From the NCBI GenBank assembly GCA_015472025.1, contig BNHL01000001.1:930001-994000 (forward strand): DNA of 64,000 nucleotides, in the 5' to 3' direction. Positions within the stretch are counted from its first letter, which is position 1, and each line of letters starts with the position of its first letter. This DNA is from Cytophagales bacterium WSM2-2. GTDB lineage: Bacteria > Bacteroidota > Bacteroidia > Cytophagales > Cyclobacteriaceae. Shown here one piece after another: positions 24,549 through 33,745 of this stretch. The notes beneath the pieces were generated by a model that saw nothing but the letters and a program-made list of their open reading frames with translations, was not told the DNA's origin and made no database searches. The translations under genes and the position numbers were made by a program.

Positions 24549-27500
24549 TTAGAAAGTAAGTCTCAGCACTGCACCGTACCTCTTCACGCTAGGCCCTGTC
24601 AGGTAATCGAAACCAAGACCATTGCCCACACCCTGGCTGGAAACTTCCGGATCAAAATTTACGTGCTTAGGAACATTCACGGCATTAAACCAGAGATTGT
24701 TGCCAGTAAGCATGATCGAAGCTCCTTTGAGCGGCAACTTGCGGCCGAACCATGACGTTGGTAGTGTATAGCGCAAAGAAACTTCACGCAGACGAATTGT
24801 GGTTCCGTCAAACATCGCAGCAGCATCCGTTCCGTTAAACTGCGTGTTGAATCCGTAATCTGAAGCAGTGATCTGCATATCATTCTTAATGTAATGAGCA
24901 GTTACACCATCGGCTTCGAAACCAGCTTGTCTTACACCTGGCAATACGAACGTCAGGTCGTGATTATAGTCAACGTCTGCGCTAACACCACGTCCTATCA
25001 CAGCTGAAGGAGTTGAAGCATACATCTTTCCTCCTTTGCGATAGTCAAACTGGAACGCGAATGTGAATCCTTTGAATGAAACACTGTTGATCAGCGTTGT
25101 CAGATAATCCGGGTTCGGATTTCCAAGTATCTGAATATTTGGGTCAACAATATAAAGGCCATCAGGGCCTACAATACTATTCCCGTTTGGATCTTTCAAA
25201 GGGGCCAGCCCCTTAATAATGTTAGTTGGCTGTCCTGGCATTGCAAAATTTCCGCGTGTTGTGAAACCTGCCAGTACAATTTCGCTGATGCCGTTACCAA
25301 GCTCAAGTACTTTGGGGCTGACTTTTGTAAAATTCCAGGTCACATCCCATTGTAGTCCATTGTCTAATTTTAAAGCAGTGCCACTCAATGCAAAGTTGAT
25401 ACCCTTGTTCTCCAATTTTCCTACGTTGGCCCACGTACGTGAGTAACCTGTTGATGGATCTACCGGTGCCAGCGTTATCAGATCTTTGGTTGTTCTCTGG
25501 TACGCACTTACATCCAATGTTACCCTATTGTTGAATAATTTCGCCTCAACGCCTACTTCAATTTCTTGTTGGAGTTCAGGGTTTAGCTTCGGATTACCCA
25601 ATGTTGTTCCATAGGTTTGTCCAGGAACTGTGGTCGTTGTACCAAAAGGCAAATATCCCCGGAGGTTTTGACTGACAATAGTGCGGGTAGAGTAGGGTGT
25701 ACCAAAATTGGCTGATGTACCATAGCCGACCCTTAATTTCAAGAAATTAAGTTGAGACGATTTGATTGATGAGAATGCTTCTGTGGCATCAAAGGCTACA
25801 CTGGCACTTGGGTAAAACAGTGTGTTATGTCCCTTCTCAAGTGCTGAGTTCCAGTCATTCCTGCCCTGAAGGTTCAGGTAAAGGAAATTTCTATAGTCAA
25901 AAGAGAAATCTGCGTACACACCATAACGTTGCTGCTCTCTTTTGCTGGAAATATAATTGCCTCCAAAGCCAATGTCTCTCGAAGAAGATGTGGTAAAATT
26001 ATAGGTCTGTAGAACACCAAATACAGATTGGCCTTCTGTATAAATTCCATCCCTGGCATACACGTCATTCCTGGCATTCCCACCCAACAATCCGGTCATG
26101 TTGATGGAGTTAGAAATCTGCTTTTGATAAGAGATTATGATGTCGTGGTTCCATATGGAGTTCGTGATATTATTGACTTGATAAATTCCACGATCAGGAA
26201 CTGCATACGTTGGGCCGATCCCGCGATTGATACCCCGGGTTTGCTTTTCTGTATACGTATCATAACCTGCCTTGTAGGTAAGGCTGAGTCGATCAGTGAA
26301 ATCATACACGAAACTTGCCGAATTAAAGAAGCGATTAGTTACGTCTGTCTCCTTCGCGTATTTGGAAATCCAAATTGCGTTCGGGATGTCATTACCGGTT
26401 CTGTAAAAGATACTTTTATGGTCCGGGGCCGGAGTTTCATAAGGCATATTCAGGATATCAATGTTCCTGGGTGTATACAAGAAGTTAGCATACAATGACG
26501 GAACTCCGTTATTTGCAGCTCCACCACCTGTAGCTGTATTTAATGGAGGTGAAGCGATATCCGTATTGGAGTAGAGTACACTGTACTTGATTGAAAATTT
26601 ATCTGTTACTGCAGTATTGAAGCCGGTAGTAATGTTCAGCCTCTTTAAATCATTTCCTGGAGTGTAACCTTGTTCTGAGGTATTAGCAATATTGATGTTG
26701 TATCCAAGTTTATTGGTTCCACCCGAGATACCAACAGAAGTATTTGAAACAACTCCTGTCCTGAAAAAACCACCAATATTGGGAGCGGCTACATATGGAA
26801 TCCGTTTAAAAAAATACTCAGGATATGCATACTGCAACGTTGGGTCTGATAAGTTTTGAAACGGGTGAGCTACAGAATCAATTTCCTTAAAGTTAGGTCC
26901 CCAGTTGCTGAAGAATGCCCCATAAAGTTGCTGAAATCCTGCTCCATATGAATTTTGGAAGTCAGGCAGCGAAGCGATCTTAGAAAAGGAAGTTGACTGT
27001 TGAAATGTAAGTTCGGGCTTACCAGCCTTCGTGCTCCCGGATTTTGTTGTTACAAGGATTACACCATTCCTTCCCTGATCACCATAACGGGTTGCTGCTG
27101 CCAGACCTGAAAGAACAGTCACGCTTTGAATCGTATTAGGGTCCAGGTCCAGGAAGCGGCTTGATGCTGTAGCGGCACCCCCAGTTGAAAAACCTGAATT
27201 CTGGTTGGTATCCGAATTGAACGGCACTCCATCAACAACCCAAAGTGGTTGGGTATTTCCTGTAAGGGAAGAAAAACCCCGAATGTTAATGCTTGATCCC
27301 GATCCGGCCATTCCTCCAGTCGGGTTGATTACCACGCCTGGAACCTTCCCGCGAAGTACCGCTGAGATGTCGTTGACTGGACGTGCTTCAAGTTGCTCCT
27401 TGTTGACTGTACTCACAGAATAACCGAGAGCCTTTTTTTCTCGGGCAAGTCCTTGTGCAGTAACAACGACCTCCTGGAGCTGGCTTACGTCAAGGTTTAA

Positions 27501-27788
27501 CTGGACATCAACTGTCGTTCTATCCCCGATCTCAATCTCTTCAGTCCTAAGACCGATAAAAGAGAAGACAAGTGCGCCACCACTTTCAGGTAATGCAAGC
27601 GCATACTTACCGTCCGAATCTGTAGTTGTACCATTGGAGGTCCCCTTTACTACAACATTCACCCCTGGCAATGCGGCTCCATCATCTTTAGATGTCACCT
27701 TGCCAGAGACCGTTCGCGTTTGTGCCCAGGCTATACTCGTAAAGAATACGAGTGCAACCACGATTTTAAATCGTAAAATTCTGCCCAT
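24549..27788 (-). CDS. SusC/RagA family TonB-linked outer-membrane transporter, second locus
   Basis: The 1,079-residue product has a signal peptide ending AWAQ and a carboxypeptidase-D-like domain (SGKVTSKDDGAALPGVNVV). Its plug includes LWVVDGVPFNSD and an altered signature region (IQSVTVLSGLAAATRYGDQG, then ILVTTKSG). A long barrel follows, ending in GAVLRLTF. The N-terminal 100 residues closely resemble those of the transporter at 17306, but the plug and barrel diverge strongly and the partner SusD is of a different subgroup. So this is not a recent duplication of the whole locus. It imports an unidentified ligand with TonB. No promoter motif stood out in the 279 bases upstream. Confidence 0.95.
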   Translation of the reverse strand: MGRILRFKIVVALVFFTSIAWAQTRTVSGKVTSKDDGAALPGVNVVVKGTSNGTTTDSDGKYALALPESGGALVFSFIGLRTEEIEIGDRTTVDVQLNLDVSQLQEVVVTAQGLAREKKALGYSVSTVNKEQLEARPVNDISAVLRGKVPGVVINPTGGMAGSGSSINIRGFSSLTGNTQPLWVVDGVPFNSDTNQNSGFSTGGAATASSRFLDLDPNTIQSVTVLSGLAAATRYGDQGRNGVILVTTKSGSTKAGKPELTFQQSTSFSKIASLPDFQNSYGAGFQQLYGAFFSNWGPNFKEIDSVAHPFQNLSDPTLQYAYPEYFFKRIPYVAAPNIGGFFRTGVVSNTSVGISGGTNKLGYNINIANTSEQGYTPGNDLKRLNITTGFNTAVTDKFSIKYSVLYSNTDIASPPLNTATGGGAANNGVPSLYANFLYTPRNIDILNMPYETPAPDHKSIFYRTGNDIPNAIWISKYAKETDVTNRFFNSASFVYDFTDRLSLTYKAGYDTYTEKQTRGINRGIGPTYAVPDRGIYQVNNITNSIWNHDIIISYQKQISNSINMTGLLGGNARNDVYARDGIYTEGQSVFGVLQTYNFTTSSSRDIGFGGNYISSKREQQRYGVYADFSFDYRNFLYLNLQGRNDWNSALEKGHNTLFYPSASVAFDATEAFSSIKSSQLNFLKLRVGYGTSANFGTPYSTRTIVSQNLRGYLPFGTTTTVPGQTYGTTLGNPKLNPELQQEIEVGVEAKLFNNRVTLDVSAYQRTTKDLITLAPVDPSTGYSRTWANVGKLENKGINFALSGTALKLDNGLQWDVTWNFTKVSPKVLELGNGISEIVLAGFTTRGNFAMPGQPTNIIKGLAPLKDPNGNSIVGPDGLYIVDPNIQILGNPNPDYLTTLINSVSFKGFTFAFQFDYRKGGKMYASTPSAVIGRGVSADVDYNHDLTFVLPGVRQAGFEADGVTAHYIKNDMQITASDYGFNTQFNGTDAAAMFDGTTIRLREVSLRYTLPTSWFGRKLPLKGASIMLTGNNLWFNAVNVPKHVNFDPEVSSQGVGNGLGFDYLTGPSVKRYGAVLRLTF

Positions 27789-28067
27789 AAGCTGTTTTTA
27801 GTTAGGTATTAGGTTAAACAAAGTGCTCAATTAATAGCTATATATGACCATTAGATCACACATAACTACCGTTTAAACACTTAGACAATGTAGAGATAAC
27901 ATTCCATGAAGTAAAATATAATTTGGAAAATCCCGCCTAATTGGAAAGAAATCACCCCATTCACGCCACTACGACCCTATTTTTTTATTGAATTGCCTCT
28001 AAAATCAATAGTGTTAGGGAGCGCCCAGGTATGAAGCGTTGTCTAAATTCCATTAAAAGGATGAATA

Positions 28068-29963
28068 CTACTGAATCCGAAACTCGATCCTCCGGTTGGC
28101 TTGTTTGTTTTCTTCGGTATCGTTGGGTTTGATTGGCTTTTTTGAACCCATTCCTACTTGTGTGAGCCGAGGCTGCGCTATTCCCTTCTGAAGAAAATAA
28201 TCTACTACGGCCTGTGCCCTCTTTTGTGAAAGTTGTTGGTTGTAATTTTCGTTGCCTACGTTATCCGTATGGCCACTAATCTCCACTTTAATTGATGGGT
28301 TTTCGTTTAGAAACTTGACCACCTCATCCAGTTCCGGATATGACTTGGAGCCGATTTCAAATTTATTGAATTCAAAAAAAATATTGTTCAACACAGTGAC
28401 AGCATTCTTCCGGATAGGCTGAAGAGCAATATTAATAGTCATTGGCTCGTCAAGGTCTTTCTCTTCATAGTTGAAATGCTGACTGTAAAACAGATAACCA
28501 GGCTCCGTTACGTGAAGTGTATATTCCGACTTTCCCGGAACCACGATCAGGTATTGCCCATTCACAGAGTCTGAAGAAAAAACCGAGATCCTCTCATTGG
28601 TTTTCAAATCGAACAGCTCTACTACCGCTGGCAAAGGTTTTTTTGTTTCGCTATCTGAAACCACTCCCTTCACCACATTGCCACGGCTCTTCACACGCAG
28701 TTCCGGAGGAATGCTCGAATGATAAATTTTACTCTTCATTCTCCCCTCCTCCCGGGAATAGTAAGCATTGGCACCATCACTTGTTACAATAAATGAATAC
28801 TGATCTTCAAAATCGTTGAGTGGTCCTCCAAGGTTTTTAGGCTCCTGCCACTGCTTATCTTTTTCAGCCACGTAAATGTCAAATCCACCAAAGCCGGGAA
28901 ATCCTGTTGAGGCAAAATATAAGTTTCGGTTGTTCACATGGATGTACGGGGCAATCTCGTCAAACTTGGTGTTGATAGGCTTGCCAAGGTTAGTCGCACG
29001 CTTCCAACGGCCGAGTGAGTCTTTTTTCGAATACCAGATATCATATCCGCCCACTCCCCCTTTCCGATCGCTTACAAAATAAAGTTCGTTGCCATCGGCA
29101 GAAAGTGAAGGCTGTGCTTCCCATCCTGCACTGTTCACATTAGGTCCCAGGCTCACCGGCCTGCGCCAAACATTTCCTTCTTTTTTACTTTCATACAAAT
29201 CACAACCGCGCGGACCGCAAATAGTAAAAATCAGGTGGCGACCATCTGCTGAAATACTGCAAGCGCCTTCCCTGTACTCTGTATTAATATTAGAAGAAAG
29301 AGAAACTGGGGGAAGCCATTTGCCATTTCCCCATTTTGAAATAAAAATATCTTCGTTGTCGTCATGAGCACGACCATACCTTACGGTGAATATCAACTCT
29401 TGTCCATCAGCTGAGATTGCCGGGAAATACTGCATGGGATAAATATTGACTGTATCACTCAAAACTTTGATACGATACCCTGCATTTTCATTTTGATGTG
29501 CCAGTCCAAACTCGGCCTGCGATTTCCAGACAAGAACCTGATCGATCTTTGTCCGGTCGGTTTTTTCAAGAGTTAAGAATTTTTCAAAATTGAGTTTGGC
29601 TTTTTCGTACTGACCACTTCGCAAGTAATTGTCTCCTATCGAACCATAATATACTTTTTGCTTGACAGGATATTTCCCTGACAGCGCAAGTCCTTGTTCA
29701 AAAGCTGCATTGGATGCCAGGCGATCGCCTGCACTTCTATAAGTAGTCCCCAACCGATAATAGGCTTCCTCAAATTTTTTATCTTTTTCAATAGCCAGCT
29801 TCAATAACTTAATAGCCTGATCCAGCTGACCGCGCACCCGGTAATTATCAGCTTCATTATAAAGACCAATGGCCTTCTCGTTTTTCGTACTCAGCGTTTG
29901 GGAAAAAAGAGGGAAGATTGCCAGGAGAGAAAGGCAAAAAAAACAAAGTATCAACTTAACCAT
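28068..29963 (-). CDS. PorE-like envelope protein: TPR, beta-propeller, carboxypeptidase-like and OmpA domains
   Basis: The 631-residue product has a signal peptide ending PLFSQ. TPR-type repeats cover about 25-130 (KAIGLYNEADNYRVRGQLDQ). A PD40/WD40-like beta-propeller covers about 170-400, with repeated blocks such as FPAISADGQELIF, CSISADGRHLIF and PSLSADGNELYFVSDR. A carboxypeptidase-regulatory-like domain is at about 420-500 and an OmpA C-terminal domain from about 520 (GHTDNVGNENYNQQLSQKRA). This order is that of PorE, a peptidoglycan-binding part of the T9SS, although many Bacteroidota carry several such proteins. It follows pabC after eight bases and is probably co-transcribed with pabB-pabC. 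I use the ATG at 29961-29963. Confidence 0.82.
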   Translation of the reverse strand: MVKLILCFFCLSLLAIFPLFSQTLSTKNEKAIGLYNEADNYRVRGQLDQAIKLLKLAIEKDKKFEEAYYRLGTTYRSAGDRLASNAAFEQGLALSGKYPVKQKVYYGSIGDNYLRSGQYEKAKLNFEKFLTLEKTDRTKIDQVLVWKSQAEFGLAHQNENAGYRIKVLSDTVNIYPMQYFPAISADGQELIFTVRYGRAHDDNEDIFISKWGNGKWLPPVSLSSNINTEYREGACSISADGRHLIFTICGPRGCDLYESKKEGNVWRRPVSLGPNVNSAGWEAQPSLSADGNELYFVSDRKGGVGGYDIWYSKKDSLGRWKRATNLGKPINTKFDEIAPYIHVNNRNLYFASTGFPGFGGFDIYVAEKDKQWQEPKNLGGPLNDFEDQYSFIVTSDGANAYYSREEGRMKSKIYHSSIPPELRVKSRGNVVKGVVSDSETKKPLPAVVELFDLKTNERISVFSSDSVNGQYLIVVPGKSEYTLHVTEPGYLFYSQHFNYEEKDLDEPMTINIALQPIRKNAVTVLNNIFFEFNKFEIGSKSYPELDEVVKFLNENPSIKVEISGHTDNVGNENYNQQLSQKRAQAVVDYFLQKGIAQPRLTQVGMGSKKPIKPNDTEENKQANRRIEFRIQ

Positions 29964-29971
29964 CGTCAAAT

Positions 29972-30568
29972 CTAGTGAACAATTTGTGAGACATCAATTT
30001 CGGGAGCGTCAAAAAGGAGCATTGAATTAATCAATTTCACTTTTTCAAATTTTGACAAATCCGAAAGCAAAATCTCTTCTTCAAAAATCACTTTCTGATC
30101 AAGTAGTTGTTGGCGCATGGTTCCGTCTAACAGGTAAGAAGATGGAGTTATCCAATTGCCTTCTCTCTTGAATACTAAATTGGCAAACGATGTATCTGTA
30201 ACTTTATTATTTTTCACAATAATAACTTCGTCACAATTTTCTTTTCCTGCTGCCAGTTTTTCAAGCTCTCCCCTGTCTTCAAATTTATGTGTATAAGAGA
30301 TCGTATCGCTATGCACCACTCTGAGGCGATCTATTTTACGAGGCGTATAGTGACTGATTTGAATGGATTGAATCTCATGATTGTAAATGAGCCGTATCTT
30401 ATGTAAGCCCACCGATGGCATTGGACACGATGCCAGGAATTCTTCAAGATTAATCTCTGAATAGTTTTTATAAAATTCACTGATGGCCCGGTTCATCCTG
30501 GATTGATGGTACGCCAGGTTACCCATTCTTCCATTTTCAAGCCGGATTGATTCAATGAACCGGTACAT
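29972..30568 (-). CDS. pabC: Aminotransferase class IV, probable aminodeoxychorismate lyase
   Basis: The 198-residue product is a compact fold-type IV PLP enzyme. K95 in SYTHKFEDRG is the likely cofactor lysine, followed by DEVIIVKNNKVTDTSFANLVF and TPSSYLLDGTMR, which are family landmarks. Next to pabB the likely reaction is release of pyruvate from aminodeoxychorismate to give para-aminobenzoate for folate. The start is the ATG at 30566-30568, where homology begins. The open frame continues 34 codons upstream inside pabB but reads as shadow sequence. It overlaps the pabB end by 17 bases, which suggests coupled translation. Confidence 0.85.
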   Translation of the reverse strand: MYRFIESIRLENGRMGNLAYHQSRMNRAISEFYKNYSEINLEEFLASCPMPSVGLHKIRLIYNHEIQSIQISHYTPRKIDRLRVVHSDTISYTHKFEDRGELEKLAAGKENCDEVIIVKNNKVTDTSFANLVFKREGNWITPSSYLLDGTMRQQLLDQKVIFEEEILLSDLSKFEKVKLINSMLLFDAPEIDVSQIVH

Positions 30569-31520
30569 AGATTTTATCAATTGCTTCCTGGTATTCTTTT
30601 TCCGCCACACTCTGTGAAGTAATCCCACCGCCACTCCGGTAATACAACTTCCCTTCGTGCTCCTCCACAAACCGAATCATGACACCACTGTCGAAATTTT
30701 TTCCATCAAAATAACCGATCACACCTGTATAGTAGCCACGCTTTTCTTTTTCCGCATCACGAATAATCTGGACGGTCTTTTTCTTGGGTGCACCACTGAT
30801 CGAACCAGCCGGAAGCAATGAAACGAGTATGGAACCGATAGCGGCACCATAATTTTCAGAAAGCTTCCCTGTAATTTCAGAGCTCACCTGTAGTAAGTCC
30901 TTCTGATTGGTTTTGACTTTTTCGACATAGCGGAAGCGTTCAACTTTAACATCATTCGCCACATGACTAAGATCGTTTCGAATTAAATCAACAATGGTAA
31001 CGTGCTCCGACAGTTCTTTAGGATCTTCCAGAATTATCCTCTCTGCATCAGGTATTGCAGCATCAATGGTCCCTTTCATAGGGAAAGAATGAATTATGCC
31101 ATTCTCTATCCTGATAAATGTCTCGGGTGAAAAGACAATAAACTTATTTTTCCAAAGCACTTTATACCTGGCCTGTATTTGAAAAAACAAATCCTCCCGA
31201 ATAGTCTTCAGGTCGATTCTTGTTTTAATGGTGAGATTGGTAAGATAGGAATCGCCCAACCCGATACTTTCTTTTACCTGATTAAACCTGGATTCGTAAT
31301 CGGCAAACGACATGGGATATTTCGCTAACTCCAGGCTATTCGTCTTTGTTGGATTGGCCGAAAAGTTAGCAATGCCATTAATTGAATATAAAATCTCCCG
31401 GGGAACATCGTTCAGTTTCCAGGCCACCGGGGCTTCCATTTCAAAATCGATGATGCATAAAAAAGGTTGCCTTTCCCGGCCCCACTGATTCAGAAGGGAT
31501 TCGAATTCCAGAATATTCAT
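30552..31520 (-). CDS. pabB: Aminodeoxychorismate synthase component I (chorismate-binding)
   Basis: The 322-residue product consists mainly of the chorismate-binding catalytic domain, with GSISGAPKKKT around residue 235, YYTGVIGYFDG, RSGGGITSQS and a C-terminal EYQEAIDKI. The longer N-terminal tryptophan-binding region of typical TrpE/PabB proteins is much reduced, as in other short Bacteroidota PabB. It makes aminodeoxychorismate from chorismate with a glutamine amidotransferase partner, which is not in this window. Downstream pabC overlaps it and supports folate rather than tryptophan synthesis. Confidence 0.87.
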   Translation of the reverse strand: MNILEFESLLNQWGRERQPFLCIIDFEMEAPVAWKLNDVPREILYSINGIANFSANPTKTNSLELAKYPMSFADYESRFNQVKESIGLGDSYLTNLTIKTRIDLKTIREDLFFQIQARYKVLWKNKFIVFSPETFIRIENGIIHSFPMKGTIDAAIPDAERIILEDPKELSEHVTIVDLIRNDLSHVANDVKVERFRYVEKVKTNQKDLLQVSSEITGKLSENYGAAIGSILVSLLPAGSISGAPKKKTVQIIRDAEKEKRGYYTGVIGYFDGKNFDSGVMIRFVEEHEGKLYYRSGGGITSQSVAEKEYQEAIDKIYVPVH

Positions 31521-31529
31521 AACAATCTA

Positions 31530-31537
31530 CAAACGTA
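31530..31537 (-). promoter_or_regulatory. Candidate -7 promoter element for pabB-pabC-porE-like unit
   Basis: The minus strand reads TACGTTTG, matching TAnnTTTG, nine bases before the pabB ATG. The implied leader is extremely short, and no -33 element is seen at normal spacing. Confidence 0.3.
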
Positions 31538-31639
31538 AATAATAATTAAATGATGCTATTGAATAACACAAGATTACCATGAAATCATTGTCACCTTCTC
31601 CAATTTGTCAAACATGCTATTATCGCTTCAAAAAAAATT

Positions 31640-32191
31640 ATGGCACAGTTTATTCCTTTCGACAAAAATGTAGAAGTTCTTGGTCAATCCATCCTTTCAC
31701 TTATCAACGCATTGCCGGTTGGACGCGATAGCAGATCCCAGATTTTAACGAGTCAGGGCATCAAAGATTTGAAAGCCAACCACTGGTATCCTCAAGGTCA
31801 GGTACTCAAAGCGTATGAAGCAATCTCCAAACAGCTTGGCAATAGCACTTTATTTGCCATCGGAAAAGCAGTTTTGGATAACGCGATTTTTCCTCCTGAA
31901 ATCAGTAACCTTGAGAAAGCAATGCAGTCTCTTGATGTGGCTTACAAAATGAATCACCGGGGTGGTGAAATCGGTCACTATAAAGTAATCACCTTTGACT
32001 CAAAGGGTAAGAAAGCAGTAATCGAATGCAAGAACCCTTATCCTAGTGAATTTGATCGCGGTATTATTTCATCCGTCCTGAGAAGATTCAAACCTGCTGA
32101 TGCTTCCTACAAATATGACGTGGTTCTTGATACGGATCAACCCACACGCCTGAATGGAGCCGACAGCTGCACTTATAATGTCACCTGGTAA
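31640..32191 (+). CDS. Conserved protein of unknown function, possibly V4R/haem-NO-binding-like fold
   Basis: The 183-residue cytoplasmic-looking protein has no signal peptide or membrane segment. Noticeable blocks are HWYPQGQVLKAYEAISKQLG, FAIGKAV, MNHRGGEIGHY, ECKNPYPSEFDRGIISSVL and the end GADSCTYNVTW. The order of helical N-terminus, a D-x-G-I-I-x-x-V-x-R-R-F segment and a final cysteine-aromatic beta strand recalls V4R and haem-NO-binding domains, which bind small hydrophobic ligands or haem. That link is my inference from pattern only. It is transcribed alone, divergent from pabB, and ends two bases before the convergent queE stop. Confidence 0.7.
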   Translation: MAQFIPFDKNVEVLGQSILSLINALPVGRDSRSQILTSQGIKDLKANHWYPQGQVLKAYEAISKQLGNSTLFAIGKAVLDNAIFPPEISNLEKAMQSLDVAYKMNHRGGEIGHYKVITFDSKGKKAVIECKNPYPSEFDRGIISSVLRRFKPADASYKYDVVLDTDQPTRLNGADSCTYNVTW

Positions 32192-32193
32192 TC

Positions 32194-32814
32194 TTAGGGA
32201 ATGTTCATGTACTTATGAATTTGTAAGGAGACTTTCCACCTGGGATTTCTCTTTACATATTCAATAATGAATGGCAACATTTCTTTTTCTTTCGACCATT
32301 CGGGTTGCAGAAAGAGCTCACAGTTAACATTTACTTTAGCCGCATGTTCTTCAGCCCATTGAAAATCACTTTTGTTAAAGACGATAATCTTCAACTCATT
32401 TGCCTTTTCAAAAACGGATGAATGTGGGCCTTTAAATTTTTTGGGTGACAAGCAAACCCAATCCCATGTTCCGGTGAGCGGATAAGCCCCTGAAGTTTCA
32501 ATATTTGTTTTCAGAGAAACTGTCTTCAGTTCTGTGGTTAGAAAATCCAGGTTGTACATGGCAGGCTCGCCACCTGTAATCACGGCAATCTCAGTGCCCG
32601 ATGATTTCGCTCTCCTTACAATTTCAGCTATCTCGATTTTCGGGTGCGCATTTTCATCCCACGATTCTTTCACATCACACCAAACACACCCGACATCACA
32701 ACCTGCCAGTCGTATAAAGTAAGCGGCATGGCCCTGATAGAATCCTTCACCTTGAATGGTATAGAAGTCCTCCATTACCGGTAGAGAGTTCAATATTTCA
32801 GGTCTCAAATTCAA
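32194..32814 (-). CDS. queE: 7-carboxy-7-deazaguanine synthase
   Basis: The 206-residue radical SAM enzyme has the canonical CxxxCxxC at C39, C43 and C46 (GCDVGCVWCD), preceded by the QueE hallmark FYTIQGEG. It contracts carboxytetrahydropterin, the QueD product, to carboxydeazaguanine on the way to queuosine. The short active-site spacing and VITGGEP are normal for the family. The start is uncertain. The TTG at 32814 keeps an LPVMEDF lead-in like that of related proteins, while the first ATG (32773-32775) would start at MEDFYT. It follows folD by 37 bases and may share its transcript. Confidence 0.92.
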   Translation of the reverse strand: MNLRPEILNSLPVMEDFYTIQGEGFYQGHAAYFIRLAGCDVGCVWCDVKESWDENAHPKIEIAEIVRRAKSSGTEIAVITGGEPAMYNLDFLTTELKTVSLKTNIETSGAYPLTGTWDWVCLSPKKFKGPHSSVFEKANELKIIVFNKSDFQWAEEHAAKVNVNCELFLQPEWSKEKEMLPFIIEYVKRNPRWKVSLQIHKYMNIP

Positions 32815-32851
32815 AATTTGAATTTTAGAATATAGAATTTGGAATGCGGAG

Positions 32852-33739
32852 TTATGGGTTCCTTAGTTCTGTCGCACGCAACGTGTTAAGGAGAAGCGAT
32901 GCGATAGTCATAGGGCCGACACCTCCCGGCACAGGAGTTATAAAAGATGCTTTAGAGGCTACTTCCTTAAATTCAACGTCACCTTTCAATGTATATCCGT
33001 TTTTATACTGCGGACCTTCCACGCGTGTCGTACCAACGTCAATTACCACTGCTCCTTCCTTCACCATATCGGCAGTAATCAATCCTGGTTTACCTACCGC
33101 AGCAATTAAAATATCAGCGTGCAGGGTGTACATTTTAATGTCCTTCGTGTGCTTATGGCAAATGGTAACAGTTGCTTTTCCCTCTTCGACCAGCATCATA
33201 CTCAATGGTGCTCCCACCAACCGGCTTGCTCCTACCACTACGCAGTTCTTTCCTTCTGTTGGAATATTGTATCGCTTTAGTAATTCCATCACACCATAGG
33301 GAGTGGCCGGGAGTAGCAACGGGTTTTTAGAAACGATGCTTCCAAAATTTCTATTTGTAAATCCGTCTACATCTTTATCAGGGCGAATTTTTTCCGTAAT
33401 ACGCTCTACGCTGATATTAGCCGGCAGAGGTAATTGCACAATAAAGCCATCGACATCCTCATCACGGTTTACCTGGTCGATGTGTTTCATCAGTTTGTCT
33501 TCGCTAATGGTATCCGCAAAACGCATCATGGTATAATGAAATCCGACTTCTTTACACGCCTTCACTTTAAAATCGACATAAGTCTGGCTTGCGCCATCAT
33601 CGCCCACCAAAATGATGGCGAGGTGGGGGATTTTTTTGTTCAGGCTTTTGCGCTCAACAACCTTGGCAGAAATCTCTGCCTTGATGTCGTTAGAGATTTT
33701 GCGACCATCGATAAGTGTGTATGTAGAAGTTTCAGTCAT
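32852..33739 (-). CDS. folD: Methylenetetrahydrofolate dehydrogenase / methenyl-THF cyclohydrolase
   Basis: The 295-residue product has the FolD active-site pair Y54xxxK58 (GASQTYVDFK), the QLPLP motif, DVDGF, and the C-terminal PVPGGVGPMTIA signature with the Rossmann NADP-binding half (VVGASRLVGAP). It interconverts methylene-, methenyl- and formyl-tetrahydrofolate in the cytoplasm. It starts six bases after lepA on the same strand, with queE following, so lepA-folD-queE is probably one transcript. Length and motifs are complete. Confidence 0.95.
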   Translation of the reverse strand: MTETSTYTLIDGRKISNDIKAEISAKVVERKSLNKKIPHLAIILVGDDGASQTYVDFKVKACKEVGFHYTMMRFADTISEDKLMKHIDQVNRDEDVDGFIVQLPLPANISVERITEKIRPDKDVDGFTNRNFGSIVSKNPLLLPATPYGVMELLKRYNIPTEGKNCVVVGASRLVGAPLSMMLVEEGKATVTICHKHTKDIKMYTLHADILIAAVGKPGLITADMVKEGAVVIDVGTTRVEGPQYKNGYTLKGDVEFKEVASKASFITPVPGGVGPMTIASLLLNTLRATELRNP

Positions 33740-33745
33740 TATCTA

